Part shown: positions 17,248-27,658 of the stretch, in pieces | Position numbering within the stretch: position 1 is the stretch's first letter | How the letters are laid out: the number at the start of each line of letters is the position of its first letter | Assembly (NCBI GenBank): GCA_016714905.1 | Contig: JADKBW010000028.1 | Span: 1 to 49,977 of the forward strand | Length of the DNA: 49,977 nucleotides | Reading direction: 5' to 3' | From: Flavobacterium sp. | GTDB taxonomy: Bacteria > Bacteroidota > Bacteroidia > Flavobacteriales > Flavobacteriaceae | The notes under the pieces: generated by a model | Database searches by the model: none | What the model saw: only the letters and a program-made list of their open reading frames with translations | Told to the model about the DNA's origin: nothing | Program-made: the position numbers and the translations under genes

Positions 17248-18426
17248 TTACGCTCTTAATTTTGCTTTCGTGCTTTTAGGGACACCAGCTTTATTTAGCA
17301 ATATTCCGGTCGATTTCAATTGAACAAAGGCTTTGGTAACATACAAATAGCCTTTGTAGTCATTGGTTTCTCCCCAAGAATTTTTTACTTTATAATATTC
17401 TTTACCGTTTTGATCTTTAGCCAATCCAACAATTTGCATCGCATGATCGTCTGTAGTATACAAACTATACAATCCTTCTAAACGCAAATCCTCAGTAACC
17501 GCCTTTTCTGCCGTAGGACCGTCAAAAAGTGTTTTTCGTTGGTCGTCTGTAATTGAATACAAATCACTTACATCTGGAACAAAAGCCACCCCATTTTTCC
17601 AGCTGAAATACGGTTCTGTAACATCCGATGACCATGCAATTGTATATCCTTTTGTTAAAGCATAATCAATGATATCCGTCATTTCTTTCATTGGGACATT
17701 ATACAATTGGTCGTAGCTCCAGTTATCCGGAACAGGCAAAACCATTTTTGAATAGTACGGATTGTCTTTGTAAGAAGAAAACTCCATATAATCGTCTGGA
17801 TTAATTCCCACTACCTCTTTAGCGAAGGTTTGTGGCGTATACGATTTTCCAGCATAGGTAAACGATTCTGGTAGTTTACCTAACTTTTCATCCATATAGT
17901 TATTGATGTCCTTGACCCACGAAGTTCCTTTTGTTGGACTAGGATTCTTGATATAAGCATCTAGAATTTCCTTAAATTTTGCTTGAAACTCATCTGACTT
18001 CACCACTCCTTTTCCGTAATCTTCCAAGGTATAGGCTTGTTGCGGCATCGCTCCATATTTGCGCAACATATTCATCACATCGTGCGTTTCTCCTCCGTCA
18101 CCTAAACCTAAATTACCATTAAATAGAATATAATTTCTTGCTTTCCCCAAGTAAACATTTCTCGCAGCAAATATCTCCGCTAAATCTACTGGTGTCTTAC
18201 CTTTTTTTATCATTTCAGACTCTAAAAAAGAATTGCCTGAATAACTCCAACAGGTTCCCGCTGATCCTTGACTCTTCACCGAAGTACGCTCCAAATTGAT
18301 AATTTCTTCAAATTCAAACTTGGAATTTAATGAAGCATTTTTGATGACTTTGTTAATCAAATCATCTTGTGCAAATACAGTGATAGAAAATAAAAATCCA
18401 ACTGCAATGAAACTTTGTTTAATCAT
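17248..18426 (-). CDS. C1 family (papain/bleomycin-hydrolase-like) peptidase
   Basis: The start at 18426 gives about 392 residues beginning with a signal peptide (MIKQSFIAVGFLFSITVFAQ); the 17 residues encoded upstream spoil the signal and are rejected. The active-site motif QGSAGTCWSYSG places Cys at about 59. The catalytic His lies in TTDDHAMQIVG and the Asn in VKNSWGE. The spacing and the GETHDVMNMLRKYGAMP stretch point to the bleomycin hydrolase/aminopeptidase C branch. Those enzymes are usually cytosolic, so the signal peptide is notable; it is probably periplasmic or secreted. Confidence 0.92.
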   Translation of the reverse strand: MIKQSFIAVGFLFSITVFAQDDLINKVIKNASLNSKFEFEEIINLERTSVKSQGSAGTCWSYSGNSFLESEMIKKGKTPVDLAEIFAARNVYLGKARNYILFNGNLGLGDGGETHDVMNMLRKYGAMPQQAYTLEDYGKGVVKSDEFQAKFKEILDAYIKNPSPTKGTSWVKDINNYMDEKLGKLPESFTYAGKSYTPQTFAKEVVGINPDDYMEFSSYKDNPYYSKMVLPVPDNWSYDQLYNVPMKEMTDIIDYALTKGYTIAWSSDVTEPYFSWKNGVAFVPDVSDLYSITDDQRKTLFDGPTAEKAVTEDLRLEGLYSLYTTDDHAMQIVGLAKDQNGKEYYKVKNSWGETNDYKGYLYVTKAFVQLKSTGILLNKAGVPKSTKAKLRA

Positions 18427-18507
18427 AACTTCTAATTTTAAGGAGCGTAAAAGTAATAAAATCCTACAAAAAAACAACCAATTAATTAAAAATTAAGTCC
18501 TTATGAA

Positions 18508-19266
18508 TTAGCGCGTAAAAACAAGCTTGTTTCCTTTTGACAAATTGGAATCAAAGCGATAACCTTCATAATCAAATCCCTTGAGGTCTTCCATTGTCTC
18601 CGCATGAGTTTCGATAATATACCGAACCATCATTCCCCTCGCCTTCTTGGCAAAAAAACTAATCATTTTCAGATTTCCATCTTTATAATCTTTAAATTCA
18701 GGTGTAATCACTGGCACTTTCAATGCCTTTACATCGATTGCCGAGAAATATTCATTACTTGCTAAATTGATCAAAAGCTCTCCTTTCTTAAGTTCCTTGT
18801 TTAAAGCACTGGTCAGCTTTACTTTCCAGAAATCATATAGATTTTTAGAATCACCTATCGAAATAGCGGTTCCCATCTCTAATCGATAAGGCTGTATTAA
18901 GTCGAGTGGCTTTAAAATGCCATACAAACCTGAAAGAATTCGCAATCGCTCTTGGAGCAGCGGCAACCTTTCCTCTGAAAGCGTTTTTACATCCAATCCG
19001 ATGTATACATCTCCGGAAAAAGCAAAAACTGCAGGCCGAGCATTTTCATTTGTAAAAGGTGTTTTCCATGCTTTATTTCGCTGCCAATTGAGCTCCGCGA
19101 GTTTATCTGAGATCGACATTAATTGCATTAAATCGGCAGGTGATTTTTTCTTGATAACCGCATGAATCGCTTTACTTTCTTTCAAAAAATTAGATTGGGT
19201 CGCCACCAAAGCTGGAATAGGAGATTCAAAATCTAAAGACTTAGCGGGCGAAATAATCATCTTCAT
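18508..19266 (-). CDS. yaaA: Peroxide stress protein YaaA
   Basis: This 252-residue cytosolic protein starts MKMIISPAKSLDFESP, the invariant opening of YaaA (formerly DUF328/UPF0246). Other markers are FSGDVYIGLD, the LSGLYGILKPLDLIQPYRLEMG segment and SFFAKKARGMMVRYII near the C-terminus. In E. coli YaaA is induced by OxyR and lowers intracellular free iron during peroxide stress; a DNA-binding role has also been proposed. The family length is about 250-260, so this copy is complete. CAAAAATA at 19299-19306 (TATTTTTG on the minus strand) is a possible -7 element. Confidence 0.95.
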   Translation of the reverse strand: MKMIISPAKSLDFESPIPALVATQSNFLKESKAIHAVIKKKSPADLMQLMSISDKLAELNWQRNKAWKTPFTNENARPAVFAFSGDVYIGLDVKTLSEERLPLLQERLRILSGLYGILKPLDLIQPYRLEMGTAISIGDSKNLYDFWKVKLTSALNKELKKGELLINLASNEYFSAIDVKALKVPVITPEFKDYKDGNLKMISFFAKKARGMMVRYIIETHAETMEDLKGFDYEGYRFDSNLSKGNKLVFTR

Positions 19267-19381
19267 AGGGCAATTTTGGTTTTTGTAATTAATGATTCCA
19301 AAAATACAAATAGAAATCTAATGTATTTCGCAACAGCCTAGAGTTTATTTTTCGTAACTTAGTTAATTGTTACTTCTCAAT

Positions 19382-21338
19382 ATGATAAATCAAGCATTAA
19401 TAAATAGTACTTCCGATCTCATGTGGAGCATCAATAAGGAATATAAACTTATTGCCCTAAACGATGCCTTTAAGAGAAATATGAAGTTTTATAGTGGTAT
19501 CGATTTTAATATCAATGATTCTATTCTCATCAAAGGTCTTTTTGAAGACAACCACCCGAGCGAATGGAAAAAATGGTACGACAAGGCGTTCCAAGGTAGT
19601 AATGTTCGTGAAGAAATCACTGGTCCGAAAAGTAATGGTGACGAAATCCAGTGGTTTGAAATTAGTATCCACCCGATGTTTGAAAATGACACCATCATTG
19701 GAGCGGCTTGTTTTGGAAAGAACATTACGAAGCAAAAGAGTGCCGTCGATTCACTAGCAGAAAATGAAAAAAGGTATCGTGGAATTCTTAATAATCTAGA
19801 AGCTGGCGTTGTACTTCATAATCCCGATACTTCTATTCAGATTAGCAATGCCAAGGCGTCCGAATTATTAGGCTTGAGCGAAGATCAAATGCAAGGAAAG
19901 CTAGCCATCGATCCGCAGTGGAAATTTATCTACGAAGATGGAAATCCTGTTCCACTCGAAAATTACCCAGTGAACGAAATCAAAACGACCAAAGAACCGT
20001 TCAAAAATAAAGTCTTTGGAGTAAATCGACCCGTCACAAACGATATTATTTGGTTATCAGTTAATGGATTTCCTCGCTTAAACCAAGAGGGAGAAATTAT
20101 CGAAATCATCATCACCTTTATTGATGTTACCAAAAGAAAAGAGGCAGAAATTGATTTAATAAAAGCGAAAATACAAGCGGAATCTGCAAATCAAGCAAAG
20201 TCAGAATTTCTGGCGAATATGAGTCATGAAATTAGAACGCCGCTCAACGGAATCATCGGATTTACACAATTATTACTAAAAACAAATTTAGATAAAGACC
20301 AAAGTGAATATATGGCAATCGTCCAAGAATCCGCCAATTCATTAATGGAAATCATCAACGACATTTTAGATTTTTCAAAGATTGAAGCGGGTAAACTCGA
20401 TTTTGAATACCGAAGAAGTAAATATCATCAAACTGAGTCATCAAGTGATTGAACTTTTCAAACACCAAGCAAAACAAAATAATATCGTTTTAGACTTGTC
20501 CATCGATCCCGATGTTCCCGTTTTTATTTTTGTTGATGCCATAAGATTGAAACAAATTCTGGTCAACTTAATCAGTAACGCCTTGAAGTTTACTTCCTTT
20601 GGGCAGATTCACCTAGACATACACTGCATTTCGTCTATAGCTGATAAATCAATACTTCAGTTCTCCGTTAAGGATACCGGCGTTGGAATTAAAGAGTACA
20701 ACCAAGAAAAAATTTTCCAATCATTTGTACAAGAAGACAGCACCACGACTAGAAAATTTGGCGGCACTGGATTAGGACTTGCCATTTCAAACAAACTACT
20801 TGGGCTAATGAATAGTCGGATGCAGCTTATCAGTAAATTTGGAGAAGGCAGTAATTTTTACTTTGAAATTGAAGTTCAAACTTCAGAAAAAACAAGAGAA
20901 GAAGTTCTTAAACAAGGAGAAGAAAGCGTTAAATCACAACATAACGCTACTAATTTTTTACAATCATTACAGATATTAATCGTCGAAGACAATTCCATAA
21001 ACATGTTTTTAGCGACCACCATCATTAAAAAAATGATTCCCAATGCAACCCTATTAAAGGCCTTTGATGGTGAGGAAGCGCTGGAACAGTTCAAAAATAA
21101 TAACTTAGATCTGATTTTGATGGATGTTCAAATGCCAAAGAAAAACGGCTATGAAGCTGCTGCAGCGATTCGCAAATTAGAAACCACCAAACGAATACCA
21201 ATAATTGCACTCACCGCGGGAATTATGCTGGGAGAAAAGGAGAAATGCCTCCAAGTAGGAATGGATGATTACCTTCCCAAACCCATTATGCAAAATGATT
21301 TAGAAATTGTTTTGAAAAAATGGATTAGAGCCAAGTGA
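19382..21338 (+). pseudogene. Hybrid histidine kinase PAS-PAS-HisKA-HATPase-REC, frameshifted
   Basis: A cytosolic hybrid sensor kinase of about 650 residues is split by one extra T in TTTT at 20401-20404. The first frame carries two PAS domains (about 10-115 and 130-255) and the HisKA H-box NMSHEIRTPLNGIIGF with phospho-His at about 282. The second carries the N-box LVNLISNALKFT, G boxes DTGVGIK and GGTGLGLAIS, and a receiver with acceptor Asp in LILMDVQMP. Removing one T restores KLDLNTEEVNIIKLSHQV. The start is the ATG at 19382. No transmembrane segment is seen. Targets are unknown; a phosphotransfer partner is not nearby. Confidence 0.88.
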
Positions 21339-21365
21339 GGCAAACAAACTATCGTAGGTTTGCCT
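21338..21365. terminator. Hairpin between convergent genes
   Basis: AGGCAAAC (21338-21345) and GTTTGCCT (21358-21365) form a perfect 8-bp stem around a 12-base loop, directly at the kinase stop and just before the convergent stop at 21390. It lacks a strong T tract, so terminator function is uncertain. Confidence 0.5.
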
Positions 21366-21389
21366 ATGACTCTAATATTTGAACAACAT

Positions 21390-24300
21390 TTATTTAGTCA
21401 GATAAATCCATCCAACTTTTGTTTCTCTACCACTTTCGAAATCTATGACGTAATAATAAACGCCATCTGGTAGTATTCCGCCATCATCACATTGACCAAC
21501 CCATTCATTGATATAATTCGCTTTAGAGTAGACCTTGGTACCATATCTATTGAAGATTTCCAACTTCTTCACATTCAGTAATTGCAAATCAAAAAATTCA
21601 TTTTTACCATCATCATTTGGGGAAATTCCCGCCTGAATAGAACAATAAATACTTGTTAAGGAAACATCGTGTGATATTGTACAGCCGTTGGTTAAGGTAA
21701 CATCTGCAGCAAATGATAAAGGAAACGCCGGCAAGATCGTGTTGGAACTAAAATACTGGGTAACATCAAATGTTGCACTATTTGTCCCAACGCTTACATT
21801 GCTGCTGTTTTCCCAATTAAAATTGGCTTGATTCACATCAAATGAATTGGCAAGTGGAACAACTTGAAGGACGAAATTATTTCCTACACAGGTGGCCTTA
21901 ATCTCAAAATCAAAATCATCAAATACCGTGATTGGCATTTGGAAATTGGTATTTGCACACTGACCAATAGTTGGCGTAAACACATAATTCCCCGAAGCAG
22001 TATTGCTTACTACTGCCGGTTGCCATGTCCCTAGAATTCCGTTTATATCTGTTGTCGGTAGTGCTGGCGCAATGTCCTGATAGCATAACGATGGAATTTG
22101 AGCAAATGTTGGAATTTGGATCGGATTGACTTCAATCGTCATCTGAACAGCAGTGGCACATTGACCGATGGCTGGTGTAAATGCATAAACTGTGGTTTGT
22201 GTATTATCTAATGCCGGTGACCATGTCCCTAGATATGCATTTTCAGAAATCGTTGGCAATGTCGCTAAGGAATCACCGGAACAAATTGGTGCCACTTGCG
22301 TAAATGTTGGGACTTGAAAAGGATTGACCACAATAGTCATCTGAGCTGTCGTCGCACATTGTCCAATAGTCGGGGTAAAAGTATATAGCGTGGTTTGCGT
22401 ATTATCTAGCGCCGGGGACCAAGTTCCAACAACTGCATTATCAGAAGTTGTTGGCAAATTGGATAAAAGTTCTCCATCACAAATAGCCGCAACTTGAGTA
22501 AATGTTGATGTTACATTTTCATTCACAACAATTGTCATTTGAGCGGTCGTACCACATTGTCCTATATTGGGTGTAAAAGTATAGAGTGTCGTTTGGGTAT
22601 TGTTGATTGCTGGTAACCAGGTTCCACTAATGGCATTGGTTGATGTTGTGGGCAAATTCGCGAGGAGACTTCCAGAACAAATCGGAGCAACTTGCGCGAA
22701 TGTGGTCGATATAACATTACTAACAACGATTGTCATTTGAGTTGCTAACGCACATTGTCCTACCGCTGGAGTAAAAGTATATAAGGTAGTTTGGGTATTG
22801 TCGATTGCTGGAGACCAAGTTCCCGTAATCGCATTACTTGATGTTAATGGCAAATCGGATACAACTGCACCAGTACAAATAGGTGCAACTTGAGAAAACG
22901 TTGGCGATACGACATCAGTGACGACAATCGTCATTTGAGTCGACAATGCACATTGTCCAAGCGCTGGTGTAAAAGTATACAGTGTTGTTGCAGTATTATT
23001 GATTGCCGGCAACCAAGTTCCAGGAATGGCATTGTTTGAAAGTGTTGGTAAATTAGCTAACGAAGAACCTGCGCAAATAGGAAGCACTTGGGTAAATGTA
23101 GGAGCAATCGGTTGATTTACAACAATCGTCATTTGAGTAGCCGTGCCACATTGGTCTGGCGCGGGAACAAAATTATACAGCGTTGTTTGGGTATTATTGA
23201 TTGCTGGGGACCAAATTCCAGTAATAGAATTATTTGAAGTTGCTGGTAACTCGGCTAATACTTCGCCTGAGCAAATTGGAAGAACCTGCGTAAACGTAGG
23301 TGTTACAATATCATTGACCGTAATGATCATTGTAACGTCCGTTGCATCTTGACCTGCATCTGGTGTAAATGTATACGTTGTGGTCGCGGTATTATTCAAA
23401 ACTGGAGACCAACTTCCGGTAATTCCATTATTAGAAGTGGTTGGCAATTCAGCCAGGAAAGCTCCCGTACAAATCGCATTTACTTGCGTAAAAACAGGAA
23501 CAATTGACGTTGCGTTGAGAACAAATTCTTGTGTTGTTGTGATTCCACATGGAGCATTAATTTGAGCTAATACGGCATATGTGCCATTGGCTAAATTCGT
23601 AACAGTGTTCGTTAATTCCGTAGAATTATTCGTTTGACTAACCACGACATTATTGGAATCCACCCACGTATACGAAATTAATGGAGAAACTACCGACGTC
23701 GTAACTGTGGCTTCCACGGTAGTATTGTTTATGCCGACTTGAGTTTGCAAAATACTAATGCTTGCAATTGCAGAGCAAGCGCTGCTATTGATGGCGTCAT
23801 AAACACCTCCAAAACCATTACCGCAAACATACAGTTCGTTGGAACTTTCAATAAACTTTATATCTGTCACACTATCCGACACTGCTACGAGTGGAATAGT
23901 ACCGTTTGAGGTAAAAGTAGTACCATTAAAGCTAAAACACTTTATAGATCCATTTCCTCCAACATAAACATTATTACATTCATCTACTGCAATACCTCCT
24001 TGTTGTCTCAGACTTTGTCCTGGAAGTGTAGTAAACCCTAGTCTAACTCCAGTCAGCTTATCGTAGGCTGCCAAATTAAAGCCATCGTAGTAATAAAGAT
24101 AGGCTGAATTAGCATACAAAGCATTAAATCCATTAGAGTATAGGAAAAGGCCCGGGTATTTTTTGTTATCGTATTCCCCAAATGTTTGATAAAGTGAAGG
24201 TGCAATCCAATCGTTTCCATCAAAAGTGGCGTTGATTTTTAAAATTCTATTGTTCAAAGCAGGAGATCCAAAATCAAAACTTGCGTAAATAATAAATATA

Positions 24301-25571
24301 TTTCCTGCGGGATCAATAGTAGACGAAAGTGCATCTTGTCTCGGAGTATCTAATCCACTAAAACTCTGTGCCTGAATTGACCCCGTGGTGGTATTTAGTA
24401 GACCGGCCGTCGTAAAATAATCTGTGGAGCCCCCTATACCAAAAATACCTCCGTCGCTGCAACGGTATCCCATATCCCATACTTCTTGCCACGTAGAAGT
24501 TTGTGTACTGACCAAATTATCATAAATCCCCTGAGTGTCTAATCTAATAATTCTTGTTCCATTATAATCCACTCCTATTCCGACGTAAACTTTTCCCGAA
24601 ACTTTATCAACAATAAAATTACCAGGCTCAGTGTTTACGCCAATTGAAGTCCAATTGATTGACGGAACTAAACCCGCAAAAGTCCATACCAAAACACCAG
24701 ATGAGGTATATTTTGAAATCAAAAACGGACCGCCACCTCCATATACATAATAGTTACCGGCATAATCATAATCGACATCATAACCATAATTATTGCTAGC
24801 TAAAGTCAAATTAATAACCCAAGGGTCAATAATTAAGGTTTTCGTCTTATCGTATGAATTGGGCAAATCAAAAGAAATAGTATTCTCGAACACTTTAAAT
24901 TTAGAAGCAATAGAAACTCCGTCTTGATAACTAGTTGGCGCTAGTTCCTTCATATTTAGAAGAGCGGTTTTAATAATCACTTGCCCATCTACCAATTTTA
25001 TTTTCTTAATATCCCCGTTGTATTTGATCTTCACTTGATCAAGATTTCCTCCGGGATGCACAATGATGTTATATTTGATACCACTACTTCTTTCATTAGT
25101 AAAAACATACTCGATGTCAATATTGTCATAGATGTTTTTATAAGTAATTTTTTTGAAACACTCCGATTTTAAGTTCTCATCACCATAAGTTACATACTGT
25201 GTTTGTTTGTCACTTTCAATGATTTGAACATCGGGATTTGAGTTCTCCCAACTGACATTCACGTATAATTTCTTAGTTGGTTTTGGAGTTATTTTCTTCC
25301 CGTGCTCTTGGGCTTCATGTTGCTCATAAGTTAAAAGATATTTCTTCTGGAGTAAATAAGTTAGACCGGCCTTACTAAAATAAACTTGCTCTCCTCCATT
25401 TGTGTAGGCATAAGCAACCGTTTTTCCTTGCGGCAAAATTTTATCAAACTGACCATTGTTTTTGACAAAGACCCGTTGACCAAATAGATCATCATTAGCA
25501 ACAAACTTACCTTGACCAAACAAGTGAATTGAAATAAATAGAAAAAGCAGCAAAAACGAGTTCGTTTTCAT
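21390..25571 (-). CDS. Large T9SS type B (gliding-motility C-terminal) repeat protein
   Basis: A 1393-residue exported protein. A signal peptide (MKTNSFLLLFLFISIHLFGQ) leads into an N-terminal domain typical of large flavobacterial secreted proteins (FVKNNGQFDKILPQGKTVAY, DUF7948-like). A propeller-like region spans about 250-620. A PKD/Ig-like domain is at about 625-690, and eight 66-residue repeats follow. A final domain holds ISPNDDGKNEFFDLQLLNV and RYGTKVYSKANY, the type B sorting domain also called the gliding-motility-associated C-terminal domain. It is probably surface-anchored or released as an adhesin. It lies 41 bp downstream of the ComM gene on the same strand. Confidence 0.9.
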   Translation of the reverse strand: MKTNSFLLLFLFISIHLFGQGKFVANDDLFGQRVFVKNNGQFDKILPQGKTVAYAYTNGGEQVYFSKAGLTYLLQKKYLLTYEQHEAQEHGKKITPKPTKKLYVNVSWENSNPDVQIIESDKQTQYVTYGDENLKSECFKKITYKNIYDNIDIEYVFTNERSSGIKYNIIVHPGGNLDQVKIKYNGDIKKIKLVDGQVIIKTALLNMKELAPTSYQDGVSIASKFKVFENTISFDLPNSYDKTKTLIIDPWVINLTLASNNYGYDVDYDYAGNYYVYGGGGPFLISKYTSSGVLVWTFAGLVPSINWTSIGVNTEPGNFIVDKVSGKVYVGIGVDYNGTRIIRLDTQGIYDNLVSTQTSTWQEVWDMGYRCSDGGIFGIGGSTDYFTTAGLLNTTTGSIQAQSFSGLDTPRQDALSSTIDPAGNIFIIYASFDFGSPALNNRILKINATFDGNDWIAPSLYQTFGEYDNKKYPGLFLYSNGFNALYANSAYLYYYDGFNLAAYDKLTGVRLGFTTLPGQSLRQQGGIAVDECNNVYVGGNGSIKCFSFNGTTFTSNGTIPLVAVSDSVTDIKFIESSNELYVCGNGFGGVYDAINSSACSAIASISILQTQVGINNTTVEATVTTSVVSPLISYTWVDSNNVVVSQTNNSTELTNTVTNLANGTYAVLAQINAPCGITTTQEFVLNATSIVPVFTQVNAICTGAFLAELPTTSNNGITGSWSPVLNNTATTTYTFTPDAGQDATDVTMIITVNDIVTPTFTQVLPICSGEVLAELPATSNNSITGIWSPAINNTQTTLYNFVPAPDQCGTATQMTIVVNQPIAPTFTQVLPICAGSSLANLPTLSNNAIPGTWLPAINNTATTLYTFTPALGQCALSTQMTIVVTDVVSPTFSQVAPICTGAVVSDLPLTSSNAITGTWSPAIDNTQTTLYTFTPAVGQCALATQMTIVVSNVISTTFAQVAPICSGSLLANLPTTSTNAISGTWLPAINNTQTTLYTFTPNIGQCGTTAQMTIVVNENVTSTFTQVAAICDGELLSNLPTTSDNAVVGTWSPALDNTQTTLYTFTPTIGQCATTAQMTIVVNPFQVPTFTQVAPICSGDSLATLPTISENAYLGTWSPALDNTQTTVYAFTPAIGQCATAVQMTIEVNPIQIPTFAQIPSLCYQDIAPALPTTDINGILGTWQPAVVSNTASGNYVFTPTIGQCANTNFQMPITVFDDFDFEIKATCVGNNFVLQVVPLANSFDVNQANFNWENSSNVSVGTNSATFDVTQYFSSNTILPAFPLSFAADVTLTNGCTISHDVSLTSIYCSIQAGISPNDDGKNEFFDLQLLNVKKLEIFNRYGTKVYSKANYINEWVGQCDDGGILPDGVYYYVIDFESGRETKVGWIYLTK
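21921..23505 (-). repeat. Eight tandem 198-bp coding repeats
   Basis: Inside the type B protein, eight consecutive units of about 66 residues share the pattern PTFTQVxPICxG, LPTTSxNxIxGTW, NTxTTLYTFTP and GQCxxxxQMTIVV. Units 2-7 are closest, while the first (DAGQDAT replacing the GQC Cys) and the last (LCYQDIAPALP) are diverged. Each central unit has two Cys that could form an in-domain disulfide, as in extracellular adhesin repeats. Boundaries are approximate. Confidence 0.85.
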
Positions 25572-25612
25572 AGAATAATTTTTTCTAAAAATACACTTTT
25601 TTATTTAATAAA

Positions 25613-27148
25613 CTAACCCAACCAACCTTCTCGATCTAAGCTCCTGTATTGAATGGCTTCCGCGATATGATTTGACTGCAATTTTTCAGAACATTCCAAG
25701 TCAGCTATGGTTCGCGAAACCTTCAGTATTCGGTCGTAAGCACGCGCAGATAAATTCAATCGCTCCATCGCAGTTTTTAATAATTGTAAAGAAACATCAT
25801 CCAAAGCGCAAAACTCTCGAATCAATTTAGTACTCATTTGAGCATTGTAATTCACGGATGCTATCGCTTCAAATCGTTTCGATTGAATTGCTCTAGCCTG
25901 TGTCACGCGCTCTCGAATTGCAACACTGCTCTCTGATTTTCGCGTATCGGACAACTTCTCAAATGGCACTGGAGTCACTTCAATGTGAATATCAATGCGA
26001 TCCAACAATGGACCAGAAATCTTGCTCAAATAACGTTGCATTTCGTTGGGTGATGACGTTGAAGGTGAATTGGGATCGTTAAAAAAGCCACTTGGACTCG
26101 GATTCATGCTCGCCACCAACATAAATGAAGACGGATAAGTAACGGTAAACTTGGCTCTAGAAATGGTGACTTCCCGATCTTCTAGCGGTTGTCGCATGAC
26201 TTCTAAAACTTCACGCTTGAATTCTGGCAATTCATCTAAAAACAAGACGCCATTGTGCGCCATTGATATTTCTCCGGGCTGCGGATAACTGCCGCCGCCA
26301 ACTAAGGCTACATTTGAAATGGTATGATGTGGACTCCGAAATGGCCGTTGATTCATCAAACCAACTTCCTTCAGTTTTCCAGCGACACTGTGAATTTTGG
26401 TAGTTTCTAGGGATTCGCGCATCGTCATCGGCGGTAAAATGCTCGGTAAACGTTTGGCTAACATTGTTTTTCCAGAACCGGGTGGCCCAATGAGGATAAT
26501 ATTATGACCTCCAGCGGCTGCAATCTCCATACAGCGCTTGATGCTTTCCTGCCCTTTCACATCGCTAAAATCATGCTCTGGAAAATCTAGGGCTTTATGA
26601 AACTCGGTTTGCATATCAATTGTTGTCGGTTCCAGCGAACCTTTTCCCTCAAAAAAATCAATGACTTCTTGCACATTTTCGACGCCAAATACTGCTAAAC
26701 CTTCGACAATCGCAGCTTCTTTGACGTTTTGCTTTGGAAGAAAAAAACCTTTAAATCCCTCTTCTTTTGCTTTTATTGCAATGGATAAAGCACCTCGAAT
26801 CGGTTGTAAACTTCCATCGAGAGAAAGTTCACCCATAATGATAAAATTCGCACTTTCTTCCGCTTGAATTTGACCTGAAGCGACAAGAATTCCAATAGCC
26901 AACGTCAAATCATAGGCAGATCCTTCTTTTCGCAAATCGGCAGGCGCCATGTTGATGGTTATTTTCTTGCCAGGTAAGGCGTATCCGTTATTCTTAAGGG
27001 CAGCAGCAATACGGTAACTGCTTTCTTTGATCGCATTATCGGGCAATCCTACCAAGTGGTAACCGATTCCTTTATCAATATTAACTTCAATGGTAATGGT
27101 CGTGGCTTCGACCCCAAAAACGGCGCTTCCAAATACTTTTACTAACAT
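25613..27148 (-). CDS. comM: YifB/ComM family Mg-chelatase-like AAA ATPase
   Basis: The start at 27148 (MLVKVFGSAVFGVEATTITI) matches the family; 16 residues encoded upstream are discounted, leaving about 511. An N-terminal Lon-protease-like (S5) domain covers about 1-180. The AAA core has Walker A GPPGSGKT at about 221-228 and Walker B GVLFLDELPEF. The sensor region is VASMNPSPSG, and a C-terminal Mg-chelatase domain ends LDREGWLG. ComM drives bidirectional branch migration during natural transformation in Vibrio and Acinetobacter; the role in Bacteroidota is inferred. The FFNDPNSPSTSS insertion before the zinc-like region is Cys-poor. Confidence 0.94.
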   Translation of the reverse strand: MLVKVFGSAVFGVEATTITIEVNIDKGIGYHLVGLPDNAIKESSYRIAAALKNNGYALPGKKITINMAPADLRKEGSAYDLTLAIGILVASGQIQAEESANFIIMGELSLDGSLQPIRGALSIAIKAKEEGFKGFFLPKQNVKEAAIVEGLAVFGVENVQEVIDFFEGKGSLEPTTIDMQTEFHKALDFPEHDFSDVKGQESIKRCMEIAAAGGHNIILIGPPGSGKTMLAKRLPSILPPMTMRESLETTKIHSVAGKLKEVGLMNQRPFRSPHHTISNVALVGGGSYPQPGEISMAHNGVLFLDELPEFKREVLEVMRQPLEDREVTISRAKFTVTYPSSFMLVASMNPSPSGFFNDPNSPSTSSPNEMQRYLSKISGPLLDRIDIHIEVTPVPFEKLSDTRKSESSVAIRERVTQARAIQSKRFEAIASVNYNAQMSTKLIREFCALDDVSLQLLKTAMERLNLSARAYDRILKVSRTIADLECSEKLQSNHIAEAIQYRSLDREGWLG

Positions 27149-27244
27149 GGCGTATAAATTATATGACGTTAAAAATAATAAAAATTTAGTTTTCAATAAC
27201 CAAATAGAATTATTTTTACGACTTCAAATCAAACAAATCAAAAA

Positions 27245-27622
27245 ATGGGAATATTTAATGCAATCTTAGGAAATGCTTCTGAAGTAAATTTAGACAACGT
27301 TGCAAAAGAATTCGAACCGATCCTAATTGATGGCGAAAACATCGAAAAAGCGTTTAAAATGGTTAAAGACATGTTTATTTTTACCAACAAAAGACTGATA
27401 TTAGTTGAAAAGCAATTGGTTGGATCGAAAGTAGATTATCTGTCGATTCCGTACTCAAACGTAATCAAGTTTTCTAAAGAAAGCGCCGGAATTTTAGATC
27501 TAGATGCAGAATTAAAAATATGGATTAAAGACGAGGCGGCGCCTATTTCTAAGCAATTTGGTAAAGGTGGCGATAACATCAATGAAGTCTATCAAATTTT
27601 AAGCAAACACATTTTAAAGTAA
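27245..27622 (+). CDS. Bacterial PH-domain protein
   Basis: A 125-residue protein made of one bacterial PH domain (YvbH/DUF1696-like). Markers are the N-terminal helix (MGIFNAILGNASEVN), the EPILIDGENIEKAFKMVKD entry, the conserved MFIFTNKRLILVEKQLVGSK strand pair and a final helix (INEVYQILSKHIL). Members form oligomeric beta-sandwiches of unknown ligand; the length is full for the family. There is no signal peptide. It is divergent from ComM with a 96-bp gap and is followed by a terminator. Function beyond the domain call is unknown. Confidence 0.9.
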   Translation: MGIFNAILGNASEVNLDNVAKEFEPILIDGENIEKAFKMVKDMFIFTNKRLILVEKQLVGSKVDYLSIPYSNVIKFSKESAGILDLDAELKIWIKDEAAPISKQFGKGGDNINEVYQILSKHILK

Positions 27623-27628
27623 AGCAAA

Positions 27629-27652
27629 AATCCCAACCTTTCGATTGGGATT
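27629..27652. terminator. Terminator between PH-domain gene and dsbD
   Basis: AATCCCAA (27629-27636), loop CCTTTCGA, TTGGGATT (27645-27652), preceded by an A tract. The perfect 8-bp stem sits between convergent stops at 27622 and 27659. The right-hand T tract is short, so the minus direction is better served. Confidence 0.7.
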
Positions 27653-27658
27653 CTAATG

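Noticed and set aside
20382..20452. Programmed frameshift in the hybrid kinase
   Set aside because: No slippery heptamer or downstream pseudoknot was noticed, and other genes in the window have the same kind of homopolymer indel.
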